DNA from: Bacteroidota bacterium
GTDB lineage: Bacteria > Bacteroidota > Bacteroidia > UKL13-3
Length of the DNA stretch: 64,000 nt
Direction of reading: 5' to 3'
Assembly (NCBI GenBank): GCA_947464275.1
Contig: CANHVU010000005.1
Coordinates: forward strand, 1 to 64,000
In this document: piece after piece, positions 8,339 through 16,141 of the stretch
How the letters are laid out: each line of letters starts with the position of its first letter
Position numbering within the stretch: position 1 is the stretch's first letter
Made by a program: the position numbers and the translations under genes
The notes under the pieces: model-generated
Told to the model about the DNA's origin: nothing
The model's database searches: none
The model's input: only the letters and a program-made list of their open reading frames with translations

Positions 8339-8491
8339 ATGGGAAATATATTATATGCATTTGCGGTAGTATTAATCATATTATGGGCAATCGGATTTTT
8401 AAGTTATAACGCAGGCGGCTTAATTCACGTCTTACTAGTAATAGCCTTAGTGGCCATTATTTTAAGAGTAATTCAAGGGCGCAAATTATAA
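8339..8491 (+). CDS. lmo0937-family 50-residue membrane protein
   Basis: A short gene of 51 codons including the stop, translated by hand. It starts MGNILYAFAVVLIILWAIGF, continues LSYNAGGLIHVLLVIALVA and ends RVIQGRKL. This is the two-helix pattern of the lmo0937 family: a W-[AL]-[IL]-G turn, a GGLIH loop, and a basic end. Such proteins are common next to CsbD and YtxH genes in stress clusters. It starts 8 bp after the preceding barrel gene and ends 36 bp before YtxH. Function unknown. Confidence 0.85.
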   Translation: MGNILYAFAVVLIILWAIGFLSYNAGGLIHVLLVIALVAIILRVIQGRKL

Positions 8492-8527
8492 ACAACAATT
8501 TTTTCAAAAATTTAATAAATAAACAAA

Positions 8528-8782
8528 ATGAACAACGGTAAAGTAGTATTAGGAATGTTAGCAGGAGTAGCTGCTGGTGCAGTATTAGGAATTTTATTTG
8601 CTCCTGAAAAAGGATCGGTAACACGTAGAAGAATTGCACAAAAAGGTTCTGACACCATGGACGATTTAAAGGACAAATTGGATGAATTAATGGAAACATT
8701 AACCGACAAATTTGAAGAAGTAAAAGAAGATGCAATGGATCTTTTTGAAAAAGGAAAAGAAAAAGTAGAAGCATCGAAATAA
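8528..8782 (+). CDS. YtxH domain-containing protein
   Basis: An 84-residue protein with the YtxH pattern: a short glycine/alanine-rich membrane anchor (VLGMLAGVAAGAVLGILFAPEKGSVTRRRI) followed by an amphipathic, acidic helix (DLKDKLDELMETLTDKFEEVKEDAMD). The family is linked to general stress in Firmicutes and is frequent in Bacteroidota. It is probably anchored in the inner membrane with the helix in the cytoplasm. The minus-strand frames 8457-8774 and 8512-8709 are shadows. Confidence 0.9.
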   Translation: MNNGKVVLGMLAGVAAGAVLGILFAPEKGSVTRRRIAQKGSDTMDDLKDKLDELMETLTDKFEEVKEDAMDLFEKGKEKVEASK

Positions 8783-8841
8783 GCTATTAATTCATAAAAG
8801 AATTAACACTTAAATACACATAATTTATTTTGACTATAACA

Positions 8842-9192
8842 ATGGAAATGGAAGAGAAATCAACATTTATGGAGCCTCTATTTGAAAGAGCAGAGGCTTA
8901 TGGTAAAAGCAGTTTTGAGTTATTAAAACTAAATGCTTTACAAAAATCAGCATCAATAATTTCAGTATTAACAGTACGTATTATTTTAGTATTATTCGTG
9001 GGTTTGGTTATCCTTAATTTGAATATTGGAGTAGCACTATGGCTTGGTAATGTATTAAACAATATATACTTTGGATTTTTTTGTATAGCTGCTTTTTACT
9101 TGGTTATAGTGGGTATTTTATGTGTATTTTTAAATAAATTTATTCAAAAAAAAGTAAATAGGTCTATTATTAACCAAATACTTACTAAGTAA
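8842..9192 (+). CDS. Holin-X-like / phage-holin-family small membrane protein
   Basis: A protein of 116 residues from ATG 8842 (TTG 8830 or ATG 8848 are also possible; the N-terminal MEMEEKS is not decisive). A charged N-terminal helix (LFERAEAYGKSSFELLKLNALQKSASIIS) is followed by two membrane segments (about VRIILVLFVGLVILNLNIGVALWLG and YFGFFCIAAFYLVIVGILCVF) and a basic tail. This is the layout of the 'putative holin superfamily' proteins found beside YtxH. There is no phage context, so the holin name should not be read as lysis function. It overlaps nothing and is followed 2 bp later by the next gene. Confidence 0.75.
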   Translation: MEMEEKSTFMEPLFERAEAYGKSSFELLKLNALQKSASIISVLTVRIILVLFVGLVILNLNIGVALWLGNVLNNIYFGFFCIAAFYLVIVGILCVFLNKFIQKKVNRSIINQILTK

Positions 9193-9194
9193 TT

Positions 9195-9584
9195 ATGGCA
9201 AAAATGGACTCAATAGAAAAACTAAATTTAGCAATTGCAGAAATGGAATTGAAACAAGCTGCCGATAAAGTTTTATTGCAAGAGCAATTTAAAATTACTT
9301 ATGCTAACTTATCTCCAGCTAATTTAATAAAAAATACATTTAAAGATTTAACTCACAACGATGAGTTTAAAGACGATATTTTAGATACAGCCATTGGCTT
9401 AGCTACTGGTTATTTATCAAAAAAAGTAATTATTGGCAATAGCCATAATCCTTTAAAACAGTTATTGGGCGTGGTATTGCAAATGACAGTTACCAATTTA
9501 GTTACCAATAATACCGATGCTATCAAAACTACTTTGATGGGTTTAATCAATAAATTTTCAAGCAAAAAAGAAACTCCTGAATAA
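9195..9584 (+). CDS. Hypothetical protein of the YtxH/holin-X module
   Basis: A 129-residue protein I do not recognise by function. It has a helical N-terminus (EKLNLAIAEMELKQAADKVLLQEQFKITYANLSPANLIKNT), a moderately hydrophobic middle (LDTAIGLATGYLSKKVIIG) and a hydrophobic helix (LLGVVLQMTVTNLVTNN). It is 2 bp after the holin-X-like gene and 1 bp before the POTRA-barrel gene, so it is clearly part of one transcript. A peripheral or weakly membrane-associated protein is likely. Confidence 0.7.
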   Translation: MAKMDSIEKLNLAIAEMELKQAADKVLLQEQFKITYANLSPANLIKNTFKDLTHNDEFKDDILDTAIGLATGYLSKKVIIGNSHNPLKQLLGVVLQMTVTNLVTNNTDAIKTTLMGLINKFSSKKETPE

Positions 9585-9585
9585 T

Positions 9586-11418
9586 TTGGGTGTTAAATAT
9601 ATTTTTGTTGTTATTATTATTTTACTGAGCTTTTATGCTGAAGCACAAATAGTAAAAGATACCAGCAATTTTTATTACAAATTAGAAAAACGTGCAGACA
9701 AACATGTGTTTACCAGTATGGTTTACGATGTAATTTTTGAAAGTATTGATACCATAGAAACCATTCAACCTAATAAATTTTTAAAGAAAAACGCGGTTAA
9801 TCCTTTTTTGAAATACAAAGGAAAAATCATTCGCGATATAAATGTAATTGTTCTTGATCCTTTTGGATATTCAGTTAATAATTTTTTTGGCGAAAAACCA
9901 GATTATTTAGAAAAACTAGGAAATAAATTCCATATAACTACTAAGGAACACATCATCAAAAATTTACTGCTTTTTAAAAGTAATCAACCTGTTGATGTAT
10001 TAGCAATTTCAGAAACGGAGCGTATTTTAAGACTTTCGCCTTATACTTTTGACGCACGTATTTATGTACAAAAAAACACTGATATAAAATCTGATAGCAT
10101 TGATATTTTAGTGGTCACACAAGATAGATGGACTGCCACTGCCAGCAGTAATTTTGATTTAACAGCTCCTAATGTGATAGTTTATGATAAAAACATTTTA
10201 GGGTTTGGACATCAGTACGAACAAGGTTTTGCTTGGAATAACGGACGTCAACATCTATCTACTTCAGGTAGATATTCTGTATTTAATATCAAAAAAACAT
10301 ATATAAGCGCAGCTGCATTTTATAGCACTGTGAAAGACGATAATCAGTTTGGTTTAAGCATTGAAAGATTGTTTTTTTCGCCATTAGCTAAATGGGCTGG
10401 AGGCATTAGTTCTAATAAATATTTAAGGATTTACAATCAAACTTATTTCGAAACAGGGATTACTAAAAGTTACCCAATTAATTATAATACTTTTGATATT
10501 TGGGCTGCAAAAAGTTTTAGTCAGGCTAAAGATAAAACCGAATCTATTAATAAACGAATTAGTAATTACATAATAGGTACAAGGTACTTTAAAAGTGAAT
10601 ATTTTGACAGACCTACATTTGCCATTGATACCGATAGGGTTAATAGAGACGAATCGTTATTTTTAATAAACTTAGGTTACTCTCAACGCAAGTATTACCG
10701 AGATAGGTATTTATTTCGCTACGGTGCTAACGAAGATATTCCGGAAGGAAATGTTTTTGAAATAGTAGCAGGAACGCTAAAAAAAGAACTGAATACCCTT
10801 GTTTATTACACTGGTGTTAAATATGGTACTGGAAAACATTTTAACAATTTTGGTTACCTCTCTTTAAGCGCAGGTTATGGTACTTTTTATAATTCAAACT
10901 ACTTAAAAAATGGTGTGGTAAATTTTGATGTAAACTATTTTACCGATTTGCAGCAACTCCGTAAGTGGTATTACCGGCAATTTGTAAGGTTTAAATTTGT
11001 AGAAGGAATTGATAGAGAAAGTTATGAAAGTTTAAATTTAAATGGCTCTCAAATGTATGGGTTTAGCAGCAATAGCTTAAATGGAAAAAGCAAAGCCATT
11101 TTAAACTTAGAGTTTGTATTATACATGCCATATAAGTTTATTGGTTTTCAGTTTGCACCAGTTTTGTTTTACAGTGTAGCAGGATTGGCAAATAATTTTG
11201 GAAGTATGTTTAGCAATACATTTTATCAAGCTTTTGCCGTTGGAGTGCTTATACGAAACGAGTATTTGGTAAGCAGCACTTTTGAACTTTCTATTGGTTT
11301 TTACCCATTCATGCCAGGCACTGATAATAACAGTTTTGCTGCTAATCCAATAAGTAATTATAACATAAAAGCACGTGATTATTTTATAACCAAACCCGAA
11401 TTGGTTTTGTATAAATAA
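9586..11418 (+). CDS. POTRA/BamA-TamA-like outer-membrane beta-barrel protein
   Basis: A 610-residue protein with a signal peptide (FVVIIILLSFYAEAQ). Residues about 75-190 read as two POTRA-like modules (GKIIRDINVIVLDPFG..., then TDIKSDSIDILVVTQDRWTATAS). Most of the rest alternates polar and aromatic residues, as in a 16-strand barrel (GFGHQYEQGFAWNNGRQ, YRQFVRFKFVEGID, FQFAPVLFYSV). This resembles BamA/TamA-type or surface-antigen-like proteins, but it lacks the full five POTRA domains of BamA. The start is TTG 9586, 1 bp after the previous stop; no ATG allows a signal peptide. It probably serves envelope homeostasis, given its place at the end of the stress/envelope run. Confidence 0.75.
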   Translation: MGVKYIFVVIIILLSFYAEAQIVKDTSNFYYKLEKRADKHVFTSMVYDVIFESIDTIETIQPNKFLKKNAVNPFLKYKGKIIRDINVIVLDPFGYSVNNFFGEKPDYLEKLGNKFHITTKEHIIKNLLLFKSNQPVDVLAISETERILRLSPYTFDARIYVQKNTDIKSDSIDILVVTQDRWTATASSNFDLTAPNVIVYDKNILGFGHQYEQGFAWNNGRQHLSTSGRYSVFNIKKTYISAAAFYSTVKDDNQFGLSIERLFFSPLAKWAGGISSNKYLRIYNQTYFETGITKSYPINYNTFDIWAAKSFSQAKDKTESINKRISNYIIGTRYFKSEYFDRPTFAIDTDRVNRDESLFLINLGYSQRKYYRDRYLFRYGANEDIPEGNVFEIVAGTLKKELNTLVYYTGVKYGTGKHFNNFGYLSLSAGYGTFYNSNYLKNGVVNFDVNYFTDLQQLRKWYYRQFVRFKFVEGIDRESYESLNLNGSQMYGFSSNSLNGKSKAILNLEFVLYMPYKFIGFQFAPVLFYSVAGLANNFGSMFSNTFYQAFAVGVLIRNEYLVSSTFELSIGFYPFMPGTDNNSFAANPISNYNIKARDYFITKPELVLYK

Positions 11419-11435
11419 ATAATAAACATAACTAA

Positions 11436-12173
11436 ATGAAACACCCAATACTTTCTCATATACACACCTATCCAACCGAAAAAATAAGTAAGTTAAAAGC
11501 TAAACAGAAAATGATAGCATTAACAGAAACATTGATTCAAATTCAAGATAAGTTATTTGCACAACAAAAATATAAAGTACTAATAATACTGCAAGGAATG
11601 GACACTGCCGGAAAAGACAGTGCGGTAAAGCATGTTTTTTATGGAGTAAATCCAGCAGGATGTAATGTTAAATCGTTTAAAGCACCAACACATGAAGAAC
11701 TTGCACATCATTTTTTATGGCGTATAAGTAATCATTGTCCTGCTAAAGGAATGATTCAAATATTTAACCGCTCACAGTATGAAGATGTATTGATTCCGTT
11801 AATGAATCAAACATTAACTAAAAACCAGCTAGCCGAAAGATGCAATGAAATCAATAACTTTGAAACTGGTTTAATTAATAACGATACCATTTTGATAAAG
11901 TTTTTTCTGCATATTTCGCAAAACGAACAGTTAAAAAGATTGGAAGAACGTAAAACTAATATCACAAAAAAATGGAAGTATCAAAAAGGCGATGTGAAAG
12001 ATATTGCCAATCATAAAACCTTTTTAGAGGCCTATCAAACGGTTATTAACCATTGCTTCAAGCCTGCCAATTGGCATGTAGTTCCAGCAGATAAAAAGTG
12101 GTATAAAAACTATTTCATTTTAGATAAAATTGTTAAAACCCTTCAAGATTACAAAATTGAATATCCGAGTTAG
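11436..12173 (+). CDS. ppk2: Polyphosphate kinase 2 family protein
   Basis: A 245-residue PPK2-type phosphotransferase. It shows the Walker A-like GMDTAGKDSAVKHVF (about residues 55-69), the family Walker B/lid FNRSQYEDVLIPL (about 112-124), and LKRLEERKTNITKKWKY with the basic lid residues. PPK2 enzymes transfer phosphate between polyphosphate and nucleotides; the FNRS-x-YED form is the one seen in class I/III enzymes, which can use ADP or AMP. Length fits a single-domain PPK2. It follows the POTRA-barrel gene by 17 bp. A link to stress energy metabolism is inferred from context. Minus-strand 11119-11475 is a shadow. Confidence 0.92.
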   Translation: MKHPILSHIHTYPTEKISKLKAKQKMIALTETLIQIQDKLFAQQKYKVLIILQGMDTAGKDSAVKHVFYGVNPAGCNVKSFKAPTHEELAHHFLWRISNHCPAKGMIQIFNRSQYEDVLIPLMNQTLTKNQLAERCNEINNFETGLINNDTILIKFFLHISQNEQLKRLEERKTNITKKWKYQKGDVKDIANHKTFLEAYQTVINHCFKPANWHVVPADKKWYKNYFILDKIVKTLQDYKIEYPS

Positions 12174-12179
12174 TTATTT

Positions 12180-12392
12180 GGAGATTGGTTGATTTAGAGA
12201 TTGGGAGATTGGTTTCACGCCTTGCGTGATTTAATTGTTGGATTGTTAAATTGTTTAATTTTTAAATTGCTTAATTGTTTGATTATTTTTGCTTATTGCT
12301 TATTGCTAATTGCTAATTGCATATTGCATATTGCTTATTGTCTATTGCCCATTGCTAAAAGCCAGATGCCAATTGCTAGAAGTCAGTTGCCA
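12180..12392. repeat. Low-complexity ATTGCnn/GAGATTGG repeat tract
   Basis: After the PPK2 gene comes a tract of degenerate short repeats. GAGATTGG-like units lie at 12181-12213, then ATTGTT/ATTGCT units, then a dense array of about 7-bp ATTGCTA/ATTGCAT/ATTGCTT units between 12289 and 12379. It runs to within 14 bp of the nnrD start. Frames through it (12201-12422 and the 5' extension of nnrD from 12310) encode only LLIAYCILLIAYC-like repeats and are not genes. Confidence 0.8.
12215..12229. repeat. TCACGC-ctt-GCGTGA inverted repeat, copy 2
   Basis: Identical to 5270-5284 over all 15 bases; embedded in the low-complexity tract between PPK2 and nnrD. Confidence 0.6.
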
Positions 12393-12405
12393 AATAATTC
12401 ATCAC

Positions 12406-13227
12406 ATGAAAAAACTAACTAAAAGTACCATCAAAAATATATTCAAGCCGCGTAAGGCCGATTCACATAAAGGAGATCATGGTCATGCGTTAATAATTGC
12501 GGGAAATTTAGGTAAAATGGGTGCAGCTGTTATCGCTTCAAAAGCTTGTTTACGCTCTGGAGCAGGACTGGTTACAGTTAATATTCCTAAAGAAGAAAGG
12601 TTTATTATTCAAACAGCTTTACCAGAAGCAATGCTTAGTTTTAGAACCGATTTGGGCAATGAACTAGAAAATTATTCAGCCATTGCCATTGGTCCAGGAT
12701 TAGGGTTAAATGAAGTTAAACTTATTTCAGCAGTATTCAATAATTCGCAGTGCCCATTAGTGCTTGATGCTGATGCTTTGAATATGTTAGCTGCTGATAA
12801 AAAGTTGTTTACTAAAATTCCACCACAAACCATTATCACTCCTCATCCCAAAGAGTTTGATAGGTTGTTTGGTGTGCATGTAAATCATCAAGAAAGGATT
12901 CACACCGCTGTGAATCAAGCTAAAATACTTGATATAATTATAGTACTTAAAGGAGCTAAAACCATTATTACTTATAATGGAATTGTTTATTTTAATACAA
13001 CAGGAAACTCAGGCTTGGCAAAAGGAGGTTCAGGCGATGCTTTAACTGGAATCATTACCTCTTTTTTAGCTCAAGGTTATGAACCTTTTAAGGCTGCTCA
13101 ATTAGGAGTTTTTATGCATGGTTTGGCTGCTGATTTATCTTTAAAAAAACAAAGTGTAGAAAGTTTATTGATAAGCGATGTAATTGAAAATATGGGTAGA
13201 GCTTTTAAAAATATTTATCCAAGTTAA
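12406..13227 (+). CDS. nnrD: ADP-dependent NAD(P)H-hydrate dehydratase
   Basis: A 273-residue protein from ATG 12406. The longer frame from 12310 translates the upstream repeat tract and is rejected. Motifs of the NnrD/YjeF C-terminal (ribokinase-like) fold are clear: GHALIIAGNLGKMGAAV, GPGLGLN, LVLDADALNML, TIITPHPKEFDRLFG and GNSGLAKGGSGDALTGII with the catalytic Asp in GSGDAL. It repairs damaged NAD(P)H by dehydrating the S-hydrate with ADP. The usual N-terminal NnrE epimerase domain is absent here, so the epimerase must be encoded elsewhere or be lacking. Confidence 0.93.
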   Translation: MKKLTKSTIKNIFKPRKADSHKGDHGHALIIAGNLGKMGAAVIASKACLRSGAGLVTVNIPKEERFIIQTALPEAMLSFRTDLGNELENYSAIAIGPGLGLNEVKLISAVFNNSQCPLVLDADALNMLAADKKLFTKIPPQTIITPHPKEFDRLFGVHVNHQERIHTAVNQAKILDIIIVLKGAKTIITYNGIVYFNTTGNSGLAKGGSGDALTGIITSFLAQGYEPFKAAQLGVFMHGLAADLSLKKQSVESLLISDVIENMGRAFKNIYPS

Positions 13228-13329
13228 ACATGTGATTTATATAATAACTTCTGTTTTTAGTGTAATATAAAAACCTCCTCTACTTATCATATTTGTAAGG
13301 CATTTTTAAATAATTAAAAAGCAATCCTT

Positions 13330-13998
13330 ATGAATATAATTGAAGCTTTAAATTGGCGCTATGCTACGAAGCGCATGAATGGAAAAACAATTCCAAAAGA
13401 CAAATTACAAATTATTTTAGATGCCATTTATTTAGCTCCTTCTTCATACGGTTTACAACCATACTCTGTAATAGTTATTGAAAATTTGGAGTTGATGAAA
13501 AAAATTCAACCCATTGCTTACATGCAACCTCAAATTACTGAGGCTTCTGTACTGTTGGTTTTTGCAGCTTGGGATTGTTTAACACAACAAAAAATTGATG
13601 AATACATAACTCATGTGGCTAAAGTTAGAAATATGAGTGAAGATAGCTTAAAACGTATCAAATTAGAAATAGGTAATTTACTTAAAAATACGGCCGAAGA
13701 AAACTTTTGCTGGCACGCCAAACAGGCTAGTATAGCGTTAGGTGTAGCCTTATGTGCAGCAGCTTTAGAACAAATCGACTCAACTCCAATGGAAGGCTTT
13801 AACAGTGTTGATTTAGATGAAGTATTGCAATTAAAAGAACGCGGTTTACGCAGTGTATCTATCATGGCTTTAGGTTACCGCGATATAGAAAACGATCCAT
13901 TAGTGAACTTACCTAAAGTTCGCAGAAATAAAGAAGAGTTATTCATTTCCATTCAATCAGAAATTGGCTTTACTGCCAGTAATATCAATAATATTTAA
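13330..13998 (+). CDS. Nitroreductase family NAD(P)H-dependent oxidoreductase
   Basis: A 222-residue protein with the FMN-binding nitroreductase pattern: NWRYATKRMNGKTIPKDKLQIILDAIYLAPSSYGLQPYSVIVI at the N-terminus, WHAKQASIALGVALCAAAL in the middle and LGYRDIENDP-LVNLPKVRR near the C-terminus, with Arg and Lys for FMN phosphate contact. NfsB-like enzymes reduce nitro compounds or quinones with NAD(P)H. The substrate cannot be told from sequence. It sits 23 bp before dps, so a shared oxidative-stress role is plausible. Confidence 0.9.
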   Translation: MNIIEALNWRYATKRMNGKTIPKDKLQIILDAIYLAPSSYGLQPYSVIVIENLELMKKIQPIAYMQPQITEASVLLVFAAWDCLTQQKIDEYITHVAKVRNMSEDSLKRIKLEIGNLLKNTAEENFCWHAKQASIALGVALCAAALEQIDSTPMEGFNSVDLDEVLQLKERGLRSVSIMALGYRDIENDPLVNLPKVRRNKEELFISIQSEIGFTASNINNI

Positions 13999-14021
13999 TC
14001 ATTTAAAAAATCAAAAAAATT

Positions 14022-14495
14022 ATGAAACCACAAATAGGAATTTCAGAAAAACATTTATCAGTAAGCATTGAAATGCTTTCAATTATTTTAGCCGATGAAA
14101 TGGTGCTTTACGTAAAAACACGCAAGTTTCATTGGAACGTATCGGGCGAAAGTTTTATGGAATTACATAAACTTTTTCAAAATCAATACACAGAGTTGGA
14201 AGAAACCATTGATTTAGTTGCTGAACGAATTGGTAAACTAGGTGGTAAAACCATCGGTACCATGCACGAATTTGCTAATTTAACAAGGCTTAAAGAATCA
14301 CCAAATAAATATCCAAATCAAAAAGATATGATGAAGGAATTATTGGAAGATTATGAAACATTGATAGTTGAAATTAGAAAAGATATTGAAGCCTGTAACG
14401 AAAAAAATAAAGATGCAGGAACCGTTGATTTTTTAACTGCTATCATGGAACAACATGAAAGTACAGCTTGGATTTTACGCAGGTATTTAAACTAA
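14022..14495 (+). CDS. dps: Dps-family ferritin-like DNA-protection protein
   Basis: A 157-residue protein with the Dps signature: KFHWNVSGESFMELHKLFQNQYTELEETIDLVAERIGKLGG. The two His (FHWN, ELHK) and the Asp/Glu (IDLVAER) match the intersubunit ferroxidase site. Dps proteins form 12-mers that store iron, consume peroxide and often bind DNA. The N-terminus is short and only mildly basic, so DNA binding is not evident. Neighbours are a nitroreductase upstream and the Mla operon 9 bp downstream. Confidence 0.94.
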   Translation: MKPQIGISEKHLSVSIEMLSIILADEMVLYVKTRKFHWNVSGESFMELHKLFQNQYTELEETIDLVAERIGKLGGKTIGTMHEFANLTRLKESPNKYPNQKDMMKELLEDYETLIVEIRKDIEACNEKNKDAGTVDFLTAIMEQHESTAWILRRYLN

Positions 14496-14504
14496 TTATT
14501 AGCC

Positions 14505-15350
14505 ATGAATAATCCATTGGCTGAATTAACTGCAAAAATTGACAGTGCGCCTGAAGCGCCCGGTAAAAGTAGGCCAAAGCCTATTGAAAAAAGTAACTAT
14601 ATCGAAAATTTATTGGTCGATATAGCTACTTTTTGGCTGTTTGTTATGCGCTTTTTTAAGGAAATGTTTCAACCGCCTTTTGAGGTAAATGAAACACTTA
14701 AACAATCCTATTTAATTGGCTATAAATCGTTAACCTTGGTTGGGATTACGGGCTTTATAATGGGATTGGTATTAACTATTCAAACTAGGCCAACTCTTGC
14801 TGAGTTTGGCGCTGAATCGTGGTTGCCAGCCATGATTTCAGTTTCTATTGTTCGCGAAATTGGTCCAGTAATAACTGCATTAATTTGTGCTGGAAAAGTG
14901 GGTTCAGGCATTGGTGCCGAGTTAGCTTCTATGCGTGTTACCGAACAAATTGATGCCATGGAAGTATCAGGAACCAATCCATTTAAATACATTATAGTTA
15001 CTAGGGTTTTGGCTACCACTTTTATGTTGCCAATTCTTACTATTTTTAACGATGTTATTTCTATGCTTGGCTCATTTGCAGGAGTTAATATTAAAGGCGA
15101 TGTAAGTTTTTACTTATACTTTTCTCAGGCTTTTGCTCAACTAAGTTTTACCGATGTATTTCCTTCATTGATCAAAACTGTTTTCTTTGGTTTATCCATA
15201 GGATTAATAGCTTGTTTTAAAGGTTATAACTCCAATAAAGGTACTGAAGGCGTTGGACAAGCAGCCAATTCATCAGTAGTGGTAACTTCACTTATGGTGT
15301 TTGTAATTGATATGCTTGCTGTTCAAATAACCAGTTTATTTATTAACTAA
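14505..15350 (+). CDS. mlaE: MlaE family lipid ABC transporter permease
   Basis: A 281-residue inner-membrane permease. The core carries GITGFIMGLVLTIQTRPTLAEFGAESWLPAMISVSIVREIGPVITALICAGKVGSGIGAELASMRVTEQIDAM, diagnostic of MlaE/YrbE, followed by further membrane segments (IGLIACFKGYNSNKGTEGVGQA). It works with MlaF and MlaD to move phospholipid between outer and inner membrane. The soluble N-terminal ~45 residues precede the first helix. The stop codon overlaps the MlaF ATG by one base (TAATG), a mark of coupling. Confidence 0.93.
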   Translation: MNNPLAELTAKIDSAPEAPGKSRPKPIEKSNYIENLLVDIATFWLFVMRFFKEMFQPPFEVNETLKQSYLIGYKSLTLVGITGFIMGLVLTIQTRPTLAEFGAESWLPAMISVSIVREIGPVITALICAGKVGSGIGAELASMRVTEQIDAMEVSGTNPFKYIIVTRVLATTFMLPILTIFNDVISMLGSFAGVNIKGDVSFYLYFSQAFAQLSFTDVFPSLIKTVFFGLSIGLIACFKGYNSNKGTEGVGQAANSSVVVTSLMVFVIDMLAVQITSLFIN

Positions 15351-16090
15351 TGGAAAAACCTAAAGACGAATCTGTTATTCAAATTGAACATTTAAAAAAA
15401 TCATTTGGCTCAAACCAAGTGTTGGTCGATATCAATTTAAATATTCAAAAAGGCGAAAATGTAGTGGTTTTGGGTAAATCAGGAAGTGGTAAATCTGTTT
15501 TAATAAAATGTATTGTAGGCCTAATAAATGCTGATGATGGCATTTTAAAAGTATTTGATAAAGACATTAACAGCTTGAATAATGATGCGCTGAACGCATT
15601 GCGCAAAAAAGTTGGTTTCTTATTTCAAAGTGGTGCCCTTTACGATTCTATGTCGGTTAAAGAAAATTTGGCTTTTCCCTTACGTGATTTAAAAGATTTA
15701 ACCAGTGCCGATAAACAAAGTAGAATAGAGGAAGCACTTACCAATGTGGGACTTTTAGATGTAATTGATAAAACGCCATCAGAACTTTCGGGCGGTATGC
15801 GCAAACGTTTAGGCTTAGCCCGAACCTTAATTTTAAAGCCCGAAATAATGCTTTACGATGAACCAACCACTGGTTTAGATCCTATTACTTCAAAAGAAAT
15901 TAGTGAACTTATTTTAACTGTACAAAAACAATACAATACTTCATCTATCATCATTACCCACGATTTGGCTTGTGCTAAAATAACTGCCAATCGAATTGTG
16001 ATTTTTAAAGATGGAAAAATATTAACCGAAGGTACTTATCAAGAACTCGAAAAATCGGAAGATGCTTGGGTAAAATCCTTTTTTATATAA
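15350..16090 (+). CDS. mlaF: MlaF family ABC ATPase
   Basis: A 246-residue ATPase with all ABC motifs: Walker A GKSGSGKSVLIKC, Q-loop LFQSGALYDSMSV, signature LSGGMRKRLGLARTL, Walker B IMLYDEPTTGLDP and the H-loop IITHDLACAK. The FQSGALYDSMSV Q-loop is characteristic of MlaF. It energises the MlaE permease for phospholipid transport. ATG overlaps the mlaE stop by one base. A MlaD-type MCE gene follows 51 bp later. Confidence 0.94.
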   Translation: MEKPKDESVIQIEHLKKSFGSNQVLVDINLNIQKGENVVVLGKSGSGKSVLIKCIVGLINADDGILKVFDKDINSLNNDALNALRKKVGFLFQSGALYDSMSVKENLAFPLRDLKDLTSADKQSRIEEALTNVGLLDVIDKTPSELSGGMRKRLGLARTLILKPEIMLYDEPTTGLDPITSKEISELILTVQKQYNTSSIIITHDLACAKITANRIVIFKDGKILTEGTYQELEKSEDAWVKSFFI

Positions 16091-16141
16091 TTAATAGTCA
16101 CTTCAAACTTTACTATTTCAAAAGCAATCAATCATATCATT

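Noticed and set aside
8842-9192. Phage holin
   Set aside because: Family name only. No lysin, phage structural genes or integrase nearby; the neighbours are stress genes.
11119-11475. 118-codon minus-strand frame across the barrel/PPK2 junction
   Set aside because: Opposite two well-supported genes on the other strand; composition is not protein-like.
12289-12379. CRISPR or phage att site
   Set aside because: Units are ~7 bp and degenerate; no spacers, no integrase nearby.
12201-12422. Open frame in the ATTGC repeat tract
   Set aside because: Encodes only repeat-derived LLNCLIIFAYCLL-type residues; the tract is non-coding.
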